Part shown: one piece after another, positions 27,240 to 36,900 of the stretch | Numbering within the stretch: the first letter of the stretch is position 1 | How the letters are laid out: each line of letters begins with the position of its first letter | Source of the DNA: Desertivirga xinjiangensis | GTDB taxonomy: Bacteria > Bacteroidota > Bacteroidia > Sphingobacteriales > Sphingobacteriaceae | NCBI RefSeq assembly: GCF_024436435.1 | Contig: NZ_JAFMZP010000010.1 | Location: 62,001 to 126,000 of the forward strand | Direction of reading: 5' to 3' | Length of the DNA stretch: 64,000 bases | Notes under the pieces: model-generated | Database searches by the model: none | Told to the model about the DNA's origin: nothing | What the model saw: the letters and a program-made list of their open reading frames with translations, nothing else | Translations under genes and position numbers: made by a program

Positions 27240-28229
27240 TTATATCCCCAGCGAAACCTCTATTAACTCTGTATAGAAGTCTTTAATAGTCCTGCCAATA
27301 CACCTTACCTGTTGCGGGATAAGACTGTTTTCAGTTTGCCCTGGCACCGTATTTACCTCGATAAAATAGAATTTACCAGAACCTTCCTCCAGAATGTAGT
27401 CTATCCGAACCACTCCCCTGCAATTGAGTTTAACATAAGCATCTTTTACCACTTGTTCTACAAGTTCCTTTTCTTCAGCGCTCATTCTGCCGGGAGTTAT
27501 TTCTTCCGTTATTCCCGTAGTGTATTTCGCTTCAAAGTCAAAAAACTCTTTAGAACTGACTATTTCCGTCGCAGGAAGCACTTTAATACCATCCTTACCT
27601 TTATAAACTCCGATTGTAAATTCCCTGCCTTTAATAAACTCTTCAACGAGCACCTGGTTATCTTCTTTAAAAGCTTTTTCAAGGGCATCAGTAAGTTCGG
27701 ATGCTTCTTTTACCTTACTCATGCCGATACTGCTGCCACCGTTATTCGGTTTTACAAATAAAGGCAAAGTAAGCTTCGCCAGCACCTCTTCAGCTGCGTT
27801 ATCGCTATTGGAAAACAATTGTACCGACCTTGCGATATTCAAACCGGAAACTCCATCCACTACAGCCTTGGTATAGCCCTTGTTCATGGTAATTGCGGAT
27901 GTAATGGCATCGCATGTAGTATAAGGTATCCCAACCAGATCAAAGTATCCCTGCAGTTTTCCATCTTCACCCGGCGATCCATGCAGGCCGATAAAGACTG
28001 TGTCAAAACGAACTGTTTTATCCTTAAGAGGAATGGAAAAATCATTTTTATCAATAGTGTGTTTTACGGCATTTTCGTCTACATAATACCAGCTTTCGCG
28101 TGTGATGATTATTTTATATACATCGAATTTATCTCTATCCAGATTGCTGTCAATTACTTCAGCACTTTTTAAAGAGATTACAGACTCGCCGGTAAATCCG
28201 CCCGTCACAAGAGCTATGGTTTTCTTCAT
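27240..28229 (-). CDS. ddl: D-alanine--D-alanine ligase
   Basis: A 329-residue ATP-grasp enzyme. N-terminal GGFTGESVISLKSAEVI (where most Ddl have GG.S.E..VS), GLHGSPGEDGKLQG, KPNNGGSSIGMSKV (ATP-binding), EFIKGREFTIGV, and EVNTVPGQTENSL (magnesium-binding and C-terminal loop) are in order. It makes the D-Ala-D-Ala dipeptide of peptidoglycan precursors in the cytoplasm. It is divergent from the PASTA-rhodanese-mltG operon, so cell-wall genes face away from a shared roughly 210-base control region. Confidence 0.95.
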   Translation of the reverse strand: MKKTIALVTGGFTGESVISLKSAEVIDSNLDRDKFDVYKIIITRESWYYVDENAVKHTIDKNDFSIPLKDKTVRFDTVFIGLHGSPGEDGKLQGYFDLVGIPYTTCDAITSAITMNKGYTKAVVDGVSGLNIARSVQLFSNSDNAAEEVLAKLTLPLFVKPNNGGSSIGMSKVKEASELTDALEKAFKEDNQVLVEEFIKGREFTIGVYKGKDGIKVLPATEIVSSKEFFDFEAKYTTGITEEITPGRMSAEEKELVEQVVKDAYVKLNCRGVVRIDYILEEGSGKFYFIEVNTVPGQTENSLIPQQVRCIGRTIKDFYTELIEVSLGI

Positions 28230-28276
28230 AAGACAAACTTAATAAAAATCGAAAACTATAAACCTCACGCTGACGT

Positions 28277-28436
28277 TTCACAAAAACAATTAACTTCGAA
28301 ATCTAATATTTGATAAGTTGCATGTTTTTGCCAAAAGTTCAAAAACCAATAAACCGCTCTGCGGGTTCACAAAAACAATTAACTTCGAAATCCTGAATAT
28401 TTGAATTAAGTTTGGGGCTTATTTGCCGAAAGTTCG
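28277..28436. repeat. Direct duplication upstream of the PASTA gene
   Basis: A 27-base segment (28277-28303) recurs exactly at 28366-28392, and similarity continues for about 40 more bases in each copy (ATATTTG, TTGCC, AAAGTTC in the same order). The copies are 89 bases apart, in the gap between ddl and the PASTA gene. A duplicated promoter or operator region is the likely reading. Confidence 0.65.
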
Positions 28437-28441
28437 AATTA

Positions 28442-29218
28442 ATGAATAAGTTTTTAGCATACCTGCGCACAAGTACCTTCCGTAGAAACCTCATCATCGC
28501 TATATTATCGATAGCTTTGCTTTTACTAATTATATTCTTCAGCTTGCGGTTCTATACCCGCCATGGTGAAGGTCAGCCGGTTCCTAAACTTAAGGGTCTG
28601 TCAGTTGCCGAAGCAATTGAAATTTTAGATGCCCAGGGATTCAAATACCAGATCGACTCAGTATATCAAATGGATAAAAAACCCGGATTGGTTGTTGAGC
28701 AGGACCCGGACGCAAACACTAACGTTAAAGCTAACCGTACAATCTACCTCACTATCATTACTACAGAGGCACCGGACGTTGGTTTTCCTGATATCTTTGA
28801 AATGACTTATCTCGAAGCACGGGCTGTTCTAAGCAATTATGGAATAAAGATTGGTGATACAACGTATACCTCTGATATTGCGCGTGATCGAATTCTGGAA
28901 GCGAGCTACAAGGGACGTCAGATTTCAAGGGGACAACAAATTCCTAAAGGTTCCGTTATTAGCCTTGTCCTCGGCGACGGAAAAGGTGCCAGCGAAGTAG
29001 ATCTGCCAGACCTGATCGGAAGGACATTAACGGAATCTGTATTCGTACTAAAAGGCTCTTCACTTAATGTTGGAACAGTCAATTACGAAGGAACAATAAC
29101 CGACAGTACAACCGCCAGGGTAATCAGGCAATTCCCTGCATTAAGCGATTCGTTAAATAAAGTGAGCATCGGAACACCTGTTGACCTAACTCTATCAAAT
29201 GGAACACCCGTTGAATGA
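28442..29218 (+). CDS. PASTA-domain membrane protein
   Basis: A 258-residue protein with one N-terminal TM (residues ~15-38 counting from ATG 28442, MNKFLAYL) and three PASTA domains outside: ~48-105 (GLSVAEAIEILDAQGFKYQ), ~115-180 (EMTYLEARAVLSNYGIKIGD) and ~190-250. There is no kinase or transpeptidase domain; stand-alone PASTA proteins are typical of Bacteroidota. PASTA domains bind peptidoglycan or uncrosslinked precursors. I reject the TTG at 28412 because it lies inside the upstream direct repeat. The gene overlaps the rhodanese start by 20 bases. Confidence 0.85.
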   Translation: MNKFLAYLRTSTFRRNLIIAILSIALLLLIIFFSLRFYTRHGEGQPVPKLKGLSVAEAIEILDAQGFKYQIDSVYQMDKKPGLVVEQDPDANTNVKANRTIYLTIITTEAPDVGFPDIFEMTYLEARAVLSNYGIKIGDTTYTSDIARDRILEASYKGRQISRGQQIPKGSVISLVLGDGKGASEVDLPDLIGRTLTESVFVLKGSSLNVGTVNYEGTITDSTTARVIRQFPALSDSLNKVSIGTPVDLTLSNGTPVE

Positions 29219-29522
29219 TATATCAGCTGCTGAACTGAAAGAAAGATTAACAACGGACAAGTTGCAGATCCTGGACGTCAGAGAACAGCTGGAGTACTTT
29301 ACCTATAACATCGGTGGACAAAATCTTCCTCTCGGCGATCTGCCAGAGCGGATAAAAAGCATTGATTATAACAAAGACGAGGAAATTGTTGTTATATGCC
29401 AGCGTGGTATACGCAGTGAAACAGCCCGGCGCATCCTGGCTGCTTCAGGATTTTCAAATGTGAGGAACCTTACCGGCGGGCTACTGGCCTATAGAAAAAT
29501 AACAGAACAAAAAGAATACTAA
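29199..29522 (+). CDS. Single-domain rhodanese-like sulfurtransferase
   Basis: A 107-residue rhodanese domain: LQILDVREQLEY, N-L-P-L-G-D-L, and active-site loop VVICQRGIRSE with the catalytic Cys at about residue 68, then GGLLAYRK. The six-residue loop CQRGIR fits the sulfur-transferase rather than the Cdc25 type. The start (ATG 29199) lies inside the end of the PASTA gene, and its stop overlaps the mltG start by one base (TAATG), giving coupled translation across this operon. Confidence 0.92.
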   Translation: MEHPLNDISAAELKERLTTDKLQILDVREQLEYFTYNIGGQNLPLGDLPERIKSIDYNKDEEIVVICQRGIRSETARRILAASGFSNVRNLTGGLLAYRKITEQKEY

Positions 29523-30580
29523 TGACTGATCAGAAATCAGGTAAAAAATTAAGCCAGAAATCAAAAATTATAATCGCGCTTACCGCGGTACTTGTAATAG
29601 CTCTTGGAATAACCTTCTTTAATTACTACTTAAAGTACTTTGGACCAAGTGTTACCAATACAGAAGAATATTTATATATACGAACGGGTTCAAACGCAAA
29701 CGATGTTTACCGGGCTATTGAAGAGAAGAACATAGTGAAAAAGCCTGAAGTGTTCAAATGGGCTGCAGAGAATATGGATTATCCCTTGTCCGTAAAACCT
29801 GGTAGATACCGCTTAAAAAAAGGAATGAGCAATCGAGCGTTCATTAATATGTTAAAAGCGGGAAATCAGGAACCTGTACAACTCAGGTTCAGAGGGCTCA
29901 GACTTAAAGAAAACTTTGCTGCTTACGTGGCTACGCAGATAGAAGCAGACTCTCTATCTCTTATCCGTTTGTTGGATTCTGCTGCTTATATAAGCAAGTA
30001 CGGCTTCAACAAGGATAACGTGTATGCCATGTTTATACCTAATTCATACGAACTATACTGGAACACCTCAGCAACAGAATTCTTCGAGAAGATGAATAAG
30101 GAGTATGAAAAGTTCTGGACTGCCGAACGCAAGGCAAAGGCAGAAAAAATAGGACTCTCTCCCATTCAGGTTAGCAATCTAGCTGCTATTGTTGACGCGG
30201 AGGCGCTTCACGACAGTGAAATGCCAACAATTGCAGGCTTGTATATGAACCGGTATAAAAGAGGTATCAAGCTGCAGGCTGATCCAACGGTTATTTATGC
30301 CAATAACGACTTTACTATCCGCAGGGTGTTAAACCGGCATCTTGTAAAAAACTCACCGTACAACACGTATATATATTCTGGATTGCCTCCGGGCCCCATT
30401 ATGATGCCAAGCATTAATGCCATTGATGCAGTGCTTAATTACAAAAAGCACAATTTTATTTATATGTGCGCAAAAGAAGATTTTTCAGGCTATCATAATT
30501 TTGCGGTTACCGTTGCTGAACACCAGGCAAATGCCCGCAGATTCCAGCAGGCCCTTAATGAACGAAATATCAAAAAATAA
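29522..30580 (+). CDS. mltG: Endolytic murein transglycosylase MltG (YceG-like)
   Basis: A 352-residue protein with an N-terminal TM (~16-37) and a YceG domain: LKPGRYRLKKGM-type LysM-like subdomain (~95-105), LAAIVDAEALHDSEMPTIAG and IKLQADPTVIYA (the family's active-site region; the conserved Glu falls in VDAEA). It cuts nascent glycan strands in the periplasm and so sets glycan length, anchored in the inner membrane. It overlaps the rhodanese stop by 1 base and its own stop overlaps the thioesterase ATG by one base. Confidence 0.93.
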   Translation: MTDQKSGKKLSQKSKIIIALTAVLVIALGITFFNYYLKYFGPSVTNTEEYLYIRTGSNANDVYRAIEEKNIVKKPEVFKWAAENMDYPLSVKPGRYRLKKGMSNRAFINMLKAGNQEPVQLRFRGLRLKENFAAYVATQIEADSLSLIRLLDSAAYISKYGFNKDNVYAMFIPNSYELYWNTSATEFFEKMNKEYEKFWTAERKAKAEKIGLSPIQVSNLAAIVDAEALHDSEMPTIAGLYMNRYKRGIKLQADPTVIYANNDFTIRRVLNRHLVKNSPYNTYIYSGLPPGPIMMPSINAIDAVLNYKKHNFIYMCAKEDFSGYHNFAVTVAEHQANARRFQQALNERNIKK

Positions 30581-30987
30581 TGTTTAGCCACGAAACTAAG
30601 ATACGTGTACGTTATGGTGAAACAGATCAAATGGGTTACATGTATTATGGAAACTACGCAGAGTTTTTCGAGGTAGCGCGGGTGGAAATGCTTCGAAGTC
30701 TTGGAATGGATTACCGTTCTATGGAGGCTGCCGGTATCAAAATGCCAGTTTTGGAAATGAAATGCAAATACCTTAAACCAGCCTTATACGACGAAGAAAT
30801 AAGGATCAGAACTACTATAGCTAAAATGCCCGGAGTTCGTATCCATTTTCGGTATGATCTATTCAATGAAAACAATGAATTGATCCATGAAGGAGAAACA
30901 ACTCTTGCTTTTGTTGACATGACGAGAAATCGGCCATGTTTACCCCCGCAGGAGTTTCAGGATAAAATGAAAGCTTTCTTTAACTAA
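30580..30987 (+). CDS. Acyl-CoA thioesterase, YbgC/4-hydroxybenzoyl-CoA type
   Basis: A 135-residue single hot-dog fold with the family active site RYGETDQMGYMYYGNYAEFFE (Asp in GETDQMG, residues ~14-21, and Tyr/Asn at the helix start). It hydrolyses acyl-CoA, and YbgC relatives associate with the envelope in Proteobacteria. It is fourth in the PASTA-rhodanese-mltG-thioesterase-YihY run, its ATG overlapping the mltG stop. Confidence 0.9.
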   Translation: MFSHETKIRVRYGETDQMGYMYYGNYAEFFEVARVEMLRSLGMDYRSMEAAGIKMPVLEMKCKYLKPALYDEEIRIRTTIAKMPGVRIHFRYDLFNENNELIHEGETTLAFVDMTRNRPCLPPQEFQDKMKAFFN

Positions 30988-30996
30988 TTTTTTTTA

Positions 30997-31986
30997 ATGA
31001 ACTGGCTGCACAGATTTCTTTTAAAGACTAGGCCCTATCGTTTGCTGATAGAATGGTCAAAAGTGGTCGTAGTTCCAGGCTTCAGCACTTTACCCCTGTA
31101 CACTGTTTGTTCATTTTTTTTCCAGGAGATAGGTAAAGATTCATTGGTGAACAAAGCATCGTCTCTGGCATATAACTTTATGCTGGCAATATTTCCCACA
31201 ATTATCTTCATGTTCACCCTTATACCGTACATTCCAGTTGAAGGCTTCCAGGATCAGCTTATGGAGCAGCTGAAATTAATTTTTCCTGAGTACACTTATA
31301 AGGCTGTTAAAACAACGCTGGAAGAAATAATCAAAAAGCAGAGCGGCGGGGTTTTATCTTTCGGATTCTTTGCTGCATTATTTTTTGCGACTAATGGTAT
31401 AAGTAACCTGATGGCAGCTTTTAATAAATCCTCGCTCATCATCGAATCCCGGGGATGGATCAAACAGCGCCTGGTTGCTATTACCCTGACTTTTGTTCTC
31501 TTTTTCGCATTGGTGTTTGGTATCAGTATCATTACTATCGGCGAGTACATAATTTCCCTGATCCGGGAAGAATTCAAGTTCAAGGACACTTTCTGGGTGT
31601 TCCTGATAGGAACCGTGCGCTGGTTTATATTAATAGCTATTTATTTTATTACCATTTCGATCCTATACCGTTATGGACCGGCCCACACCAAAAAATGGAA
31701 GTTATTCAGCCCAGGTGCCTGGCTTGCAAGTATTCTGGCCATGATCACCTTCTATGGTTTTGGCTTTTATATCAATAATTTCAGCAATTTTAATAAGATC
31801 TACGGGTCTATCGGAACGCTTATAGTTGTTATGATCTGGCTCTACTTTAATTCCCTCATCATACTTATCGGATTCGAATTTAATGCGAGTATAGATCTGT
31901 CAAAGCGGAGTATTAAGATTGTAAAACCGCGCTTTAATACTTTCAAAAGCGAAAGTCATACAGAAAAATTGCATAAACGCAGTTAA
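30997..31986 (+). CDS. YihY/BrkB-family inner membrane protein
   Basis: A 329-residue protein with about six TM segments and family hallmarks: DSLVNKASSLAYNFMLAIFPTIIF (A-x-x-x-A-[FY]-x-x-x-x-x-x-P at ~50-70), GILSF/FFATNGISNLMAAFN, and PGAWLASILAMITFYGFGFYINNFSNFNKIYGSIG (cited by its IYGSIG end) and WLYF. Function is not established; once thought to be RNase BN, it is now seen as a transporter-like or envelope protein. Last gene of the operon; 9-base gap after the thioesterase. Confidence 0.92.
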   Translation: MNWLHRFLLKTRPYRLLIEWSKVVVVPGFSTLPLYTVCSFFFQEIGKDSLVNKASSLAYNFMLAIFPTIIFMFTLIPYIPVEGFQDQLMEQLKLIFPEYTYKAVKTTLEEIIKKQSGGVLSFGFFAALFFATNGISNLMAAFNKSSLIIESRGWIKQRLVAITLTFVLFFALVFGISIITIGEYIISLIREEFKFKDTFWVFLIGTVRWFILIAIYFITISILYRYGPAHTKKWKLFSPGAWLASILAMITFYGFGFYINNFSNFNKIYGSIGTLIVVMIWLYFNSLIILIGFEFNASIDLSKRSIKIVKPRFNTFKSESHTEKLHKRS

Positions 31987-32051
31987 ACTAAAAATTATTG
32001 ATCTGGTTTTCAGAAGTCTAAACAAATTATCAAAAAAAACATTTTTCCTGG

Positions 32052-32082
32052 TTTGCAGATGCACTTAGGATTTGTACTTTTG
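32052..32082 (+). promoter_or_regulatory. tRNA-Ser promoter (TTTG-N19-TACTTTTG)
   Basis: Both consensus boxes match exactly with a 19-base spacer. The -7 box ends 4 bases before the first tRNA base. The same promoter precedes the second tRNA-Ser. Confidence 0.8.
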
Positions 32083-32086
32083 TGGC

Positions 32087-32171
32087 GGAGAGTTGGCAGA
32101 GTGGTCGATTGCGGCAGTCTTGAAAACTGTTGACTGTAACAGGTCCTGGGGTTCGAATCCCTAACTCTCCG
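32087..32171 (+). tRNA. tRNA-Ser (anticodon TGA), copy 1
   Basis: Acceptor GGAGAGT (32087-32093) pairs with ACTCTCC (32164-32170); discriminator G; CCA is not encoded. Anticodon loop CTTGAAA in stem GCAGT/ACTGT gives anticodon TGA, which reads UCA and related Ser codons. A long class II variable arm (TGACTGTAACAGGT) and T-loop TTCGAAT follow. 85 bases. T-stem pair T-A replaces G-C of copy 2. It is followed by a strong terminator at 32177-32208. Confidence 0.97.
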
Positions 32172-32176
32172 CTGAA

Positions 32177-32208
32177 AAAAGCCCTTTAATGACAGTTAAA
32201 GGGCTTTT
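32177..32208 (+). terminator. Terminator of tRNA-Ser copy 1
   Basis: Perfect 13-base inverted repeat AAAAGCCCTTTAA / TTAAAGGGCTTTT with a 6-base loop and T-rich end, six bases after the tRNA. Confidence 0.9.
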
Positions 32209-32391
32209 TAATTATTTTGGATTTTATCTTTCGATGAAAATGGAGGATCAGGCGGAAAACTTTGGGCACTGGTCCAAAGTTTTGGCTGTTATCGGGACTT
32301 TGCATTGATTTGTAACCAGCCTATCTCCTAAAATTACTCTTGATCCTGAAAATTTCTCAAACCATTTCGTAAATCAAAGGGTTTTAAGGGC

Positions 32392-32874
32392 ATGGAATCA
32401 AACCTAAGAGCTTCACTTGCTGTCGAGTTAATCGAATTGATGACTAAAGGCAATGCACATATGTCTTTTGAGGAAGCCATAGCGGATATTCCTCCGCATT
32501 TGAGATTAGTGACACCTGATAAACTCCCATACAGTATCTGGTCCCTGGTTGAGCATATTCGCATAACGCAATGGGATATTGTGGAGTTCTGTAGTTCCGC
32601 TGACCATGTCTCCCCGAAGTGGCCTGATGAATACTGGCCTGCACCCCTCGAAACTTTAACAGACTCCGCCTGGGAAAATTCAATAGATCAGATCATATCC
32701 GACAGAGAACGCTTCTTCGAATTACTGAAGGATGAAAGAAATAATCTTTTCCATCCATTTGAGTACGGTACCGGTCAGCATCTTTTTAGGGAGGCAACGC
32801 TAATAGCTGATCATGCCTCCTATCACATCGGTCAGATTATTCTTATTCGTCGATTATTAAATAACTGGAAATAA
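32392..32874 (+). CDS. DinB-like four-helix-bundle protein
   Basis: A 160-residue protein of the DinB/YfiT type: the metal-ligand His pattern is LVEHIRITQWD near residue 47 and DHASYHIGQI near residue 145 (H-x-x-x-H). PYSIWSLVEHI is a family signature. Such proteins bind a divalent metal; known relatives act as thiol S-transferases or stress proteins. The true start may be the ATG at 32392 as given. It stands alone. Confidence 0.88.
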   Translation: MESNLRASLAVELIELMTKGNAHMSFEEAIADIPPHLRLVTPDKLPYSIWSLVEHIRITQWDIVEFCSSADHVSPKWPDEYWPAPLETLTDSAWENSIDQIISDRERFFELLKDERNNLFHPFEYGTGQHLFREATLIADHASYHIGQIILIRRLLNNWK

Positions 32875-33032
32875 GATAGAACTCCTAAAGTAAAACCGGG
32901 CTCACACGCCTTTGTAACCAGTGCCATGGACTCTCTATAGAGTTTTCGGCAAATTTATCGTTTTTATCTTCCAGGCTATTCGATTTATCTTCATAAAATG
33001 TTATTATTGTCCGATCCTAATGTCTTATAACA

Positions 33033-33959
33033 ATGAAGATAAAAATAATTTTAGCCCTGGCTTTAGTCAGTGTTAGATTGCAAGCGCAAGAGAATTCTAT
33101 TAAGATAACTCTTACCCCGAATAACGACAAAAGTGTCGACTTTAAATACGATAAACAGACGCCTGGCAGTTATTACGTCCAGGTAACGCTGAAAAACCCA
33201 AGTAACGCATCCGACGGACCTGTTTTCGATGAGACAATAGAAGGTATCCATGGCAAGCTTTTCACTCTAAAGCCACAAGATCCGCAAAGACCAATAGGGT
33301 TTAGTTACACTTACAGGTCGGCAATGGGTGTTTACAGACCTAAATTAAAAACTGATTTCTTGTACATTTTTCCTTATACTAAAAATACAAAATTCAGGGC
33401 TTTGGAATCGGGTTTCGTTGGATCAAAATATCTGGGACAGGCAACCCCGGCCGATTGGAAAGCATACGCATTTGTGACCAACAAAGAAGATAGTATTGTA
33501 GCGTGCAGGAAAGGCCTGGTTACAGAAGTTAAAGATCTGTATAAAACCGAAGGTAAAGCTGGTTTAGTGTCTTATACCAGCCAACGCAATGCAATTTACA
33601 TAGAACATGCCGATGGAAGCATTGCCCGTTACCTTGGCTTCAAACATGGCAGCATCGCGGTTAAACCTGGCCAGGTGGTTTATCCAGGCACTTTTTTAGG
33701 TATGAACAGTAACATTACTGATGTCAGGAGATACAGTTTCTCATTAATGCTTATGTATATCAAAAGACCTTTCGGTGAAACCGGCGAAGATGGTAAGGAA
33801 CTGAATGTTTACAGCTATATCGATCCGGTATTTTACGACCCGAAACTGGGAAATATTAAACTGACAAGCGGAACAGAGTATACAGCCGATACTAATGAAG
33901 GTATTTATAAAAAAGAGCTGTCTAAAAAGGAATTAAAGCTTTTCGGCTTAAGCAAATAG
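33033..33959 (+). CDS. Secreted M23/LytM-like protein, metal ligands apparently lost
   Basis: A 308-residue protein with a signal peptide (MKIKIILALALVSVRLQAQ). The C-terminal half follows the M23 (lysostaphin/LytM) fold: VACRKGLVTEV, IYIEHADGSIARYLGFKHGSIAVKPGQVVYPGTFLG (cited by its IEHADG and KPGQVVYPG parts). The usual H-x-x-x-D pair before the first strand is absent (TNKEDSIVACRKG) and the H-x-H near YAHL is replaced by RYLGFKH. So I expect no peptidase activity; degenerate LytM proteins such as EnvC act as amidase activators. The N-terminal ~130 residues are a beta-rich domain I do not recognise. Confidence 0.75.
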   Translation: MKIKIILALALVSVRLQAQENSIKITLTPNNDKSVDFKYDKQTPGSYYVQVTLKNPSNASDGPVFDETIEGIHGKLFTLKPQDPQRPIGFSYTYRSAMGVYRPKLKTDFLYIFPYTKNTKFRALESGFVGSKYLGQATPADWKAYAFVTNKEDSIVACRKGLVTEVKDLYKTEGKAGLVSYTSQRNAIYIEHADGSIARYLGFKHGSIAVKPGQVVYPGTFLGMNSNITDVRRYSFSLMLMYIKRPFGETGEDGKELNVYSYIDPVFYDPKLGNIKLTSGTEYTADTNEGIYKKELSKKELKLFGLSK

Positions 33960-33980
33960 TGGCCGAAGCCTGAAAAGCTT
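33936..33980. terminator. Possible bidirectional hairpin between the M23-like gene and sbcC
   Basis: Arms AAGCTTTTCGGCTT (33936-33949) and AAGCCTGAAAAGCTT (33966-33980) pair with one bulge across the M23-like stop codon. There is no long T-run, so the terminator call is weak. Confidence 0.35.
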
Positions 33981-33987
33981 ATGTACT

Positions 33988-36900
33988 TCATGCACTTAGG
34001 TAGCTCACAACTTTGACCCGGCTTGAGCCACCGGGCTGTTTCTGCACCTGTATCTGTGTGCCAATACGTTCTTTCAGAGCCTCAACATGCGAAATGATGC
34101 CAATAGTTTTTCCCTTCGACTGAAGGTTTTCCAGGGCTGAAATAGCAATATCCAGTGTTTCGGCATCGAGGGTACCGAAGCCTTCGTCTATAAATAAAGA
34201 ATTTATTTCGACCTTACGACTCGCCAGATCAGATAAGCCCAAAGCCAAGGCCAGACTTACGAGGAAGCTCTCCCCTCCTGACAATGTAGCCATTGGACGT
34301 ACCACATCGGCCTGATAGGCATCCAGAATCTGCAGTTCAAGGTCTTTTTCAGCTGTCTTTAAGATCCTGTAGCGGTCGCTTAGCTTTTTCAGGTGATAGT
34401 TGGCCAGTTCTGTTAAGCGTGCCAGGGTAAGGCCCTGGGCAAAACGGCTGAATTTCTTGCCGTCTGCTGAACCTATCAGGGATGACAATTTCTGCCATCT
34501 CGAAAATTCCTTTTCTTGTACAGCAATTTGCCCTGCTACTTCTGCAAACTTAAGTTTTAACTTATCATCCTCAACGATAATCTGGTTTAACTTCCCGATC
34601 TCCTGGTTTAAGGAACTGAGCTGCTGATCGAGAGTTTCAAGTTGCACCTGCAAGTGACCCACATCTTCGTCGCCCATATTCTTACTTAGTTCCTGGTTTA
34701 GTTCGAGCTGAGTATCATGTCTCATCTGCCTTAAAGTATCTAACTTTGATTCCAGTTCCTTTTTTAGCTTCGTAAGCTGCAGTGTAGTCTCTTCAGGTAA
34801 AAAAAGCATTTGCAGAGCTGCTATGGATTCGATATTACAGTACTTCAATTCAATAACCAGATCATTGTTAAGCTGCGATAGCATGTTTTTATTATCATCC
34901 AGGTCTGCCAGCAAACGATTGATTTTTGATTCAATGACTTTCAATCCTGATTCCTTTTCCTGCAATATATTTTGAATCTTATCCTTAAGATCGCGGTATG
35001 TCTGTAGTGTCTTGTTCAGTCGCTCACGTTCCTGCCCAGGCTCCTTATCGCCAAATAATGTACGCCGCTCAGTTAACAGCCTTTTGTACTTTTCCTCTTC
35101 TTGTTTTAACTCGTTTTGTTGTTTCAACAAACTACTTAATTTATCAGCCAGCATTTCGCCCGTTTTAGCGAGGTCCGTCTTTACCTGAATAAGCTCCAGT
35201 TCCATTTGCTGGAAGGTATTCAGTGCTTTTGAGTACTTTTCGGCTCGCTCAAGCAAAGCAGGTTCAATAAGATGAATGTGCTGAGGATCGAATTCAATAT
35301 GAAATGGAGATAGCAATCTGGATATATCCGAAAAGACACTTTGCTGTTTCTCCTTCAGTTCGTCAATAGTTTTGCTGATCCGGATGGTTTGTTCTTCGAT
35401 AGATTGCAAGCGCACCGATACAGATTCATTTTTACTTCTTGCCTGGATCAGTGATTCATTTTTCAGCGTAATCTGCTCCTGGATTTTAATAGCATATTCT
35501 TTGGATTGCCGTATCTCTTTTATCTGTCCATGCAATAAATTCAAGCGTTCTTTTTTCTTCTGAATAATTGCAGCTATGATGTCGGTCTTTTCAATATCCA
35601 GCGGCCTTGGCAACAAGGTGTTTGTGTTCAAAAACTCATCCCTAACACTTGTAATCTCAGAATTCAATTTAACAAGTTGCTCCTGTGAAGACTTTAGGTT
35701 TAGCTGTAATGTATTTAAACTAATAGATTGACTGTTGAATGTTAAAGTTAAATCCTTTAAATATTTATCTTGTTCATTCCGCTTTCTTTCCGCATCGGTA
35801 AGGGCTGATTGGTAGTTAGTTTCAATATAAGGATGATGAAGAGAGCCGCAAAGAGGACAGGGCTCTTCAGGTTGAATCAATAACCGGTCGGCCTCATATT
35901 TCTGGATGCGCTGTTGTAGCTCTACCACTTGCCTCAGATCATTTAAATTTGCTTCGGCTGCTTCCTTTTCGGAGCTGAGTATACCGAACAACTTTTGCTC
36001 TGCAGCAAAGTTTTCCTGAGCTTTTTTGGTCGCTAAATCAAGTTCTTTGTAACTATCCGAAAGGCTATGAAATTGCTTCGATAACCTATATTGTTGTTCA
36101 CAATAGCCTAAGATCGCCGGAATTTCGTTCGCCTCCTCCTCCAGCTCTTCCAATGTTCTACTTTCAAGGATCTGTTGCTGCTTAAGCAGGCTTAGCTGGA
36201 GCTTCTCTCTATCCTTCCACAGGTCCTTTTCTGCCGCTTCTATGTCAACAGTGTTACTTGCAATAAAAGTTTCAGCCTCATTTTGCTGCTTTTTATACAT
36301 AAGCAGCTCAGAATTTCCAGTCTCTAAAGCGTCTGTATTTAACTCGTACTGTTTATTTAATTGAGCGAAAACAAGCACCTGTTTTTCAATATGTTTATCC
36401 TGGTTGTTTTCGCGGATCCAACGGTCCAGATCTGTAAGTTGAGCCACTAGTTTACTTACCTGCGCCGCTTTAGTCTCTTCGACTTTTATTACACTATTTA
36501 CATCTTCCTGGCTTAACTGACAGGCTGCGCCGTAGCGTTCAATCTGACTTTTTAAAGATGCCAATCCGGAGTCCATCTGAACCACTCTCGCTAAAAGAGG
36601 TTCGGCTATCGTCAGTTCTCTTGTGGCTGTTTCAACGCTTAATTTGACCTGCTCTAGCTGCTGACTGGCCCTGTCAACCTCCACGCTGATTTCAGGATAG
36701 TTTTTTTGCAGAATATCCAGCTCCTGACGTTGCTTAGAACGCTGCTCCTGGTAACTATTAATTTGAGCAAGTGCTGGCTTAAATTCAAGGGCCTGCACAT
36801 GAAGTCTTAAACGCTCAAAATCATCTTTTTTGCTTTCAAACACCGCAGACTGTTCTTCAAGCTCAACATTAAGCGCTTGTATTTTGATACTTAGTTTCTC

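Noticed and set aside
28412-28441. TTG start at 28412 for the PASTA gene
   Set aside because: It lies inside the duplicated upstream element; the ATG at 28442 gives a normal short cytoplasmic lead before the TM.
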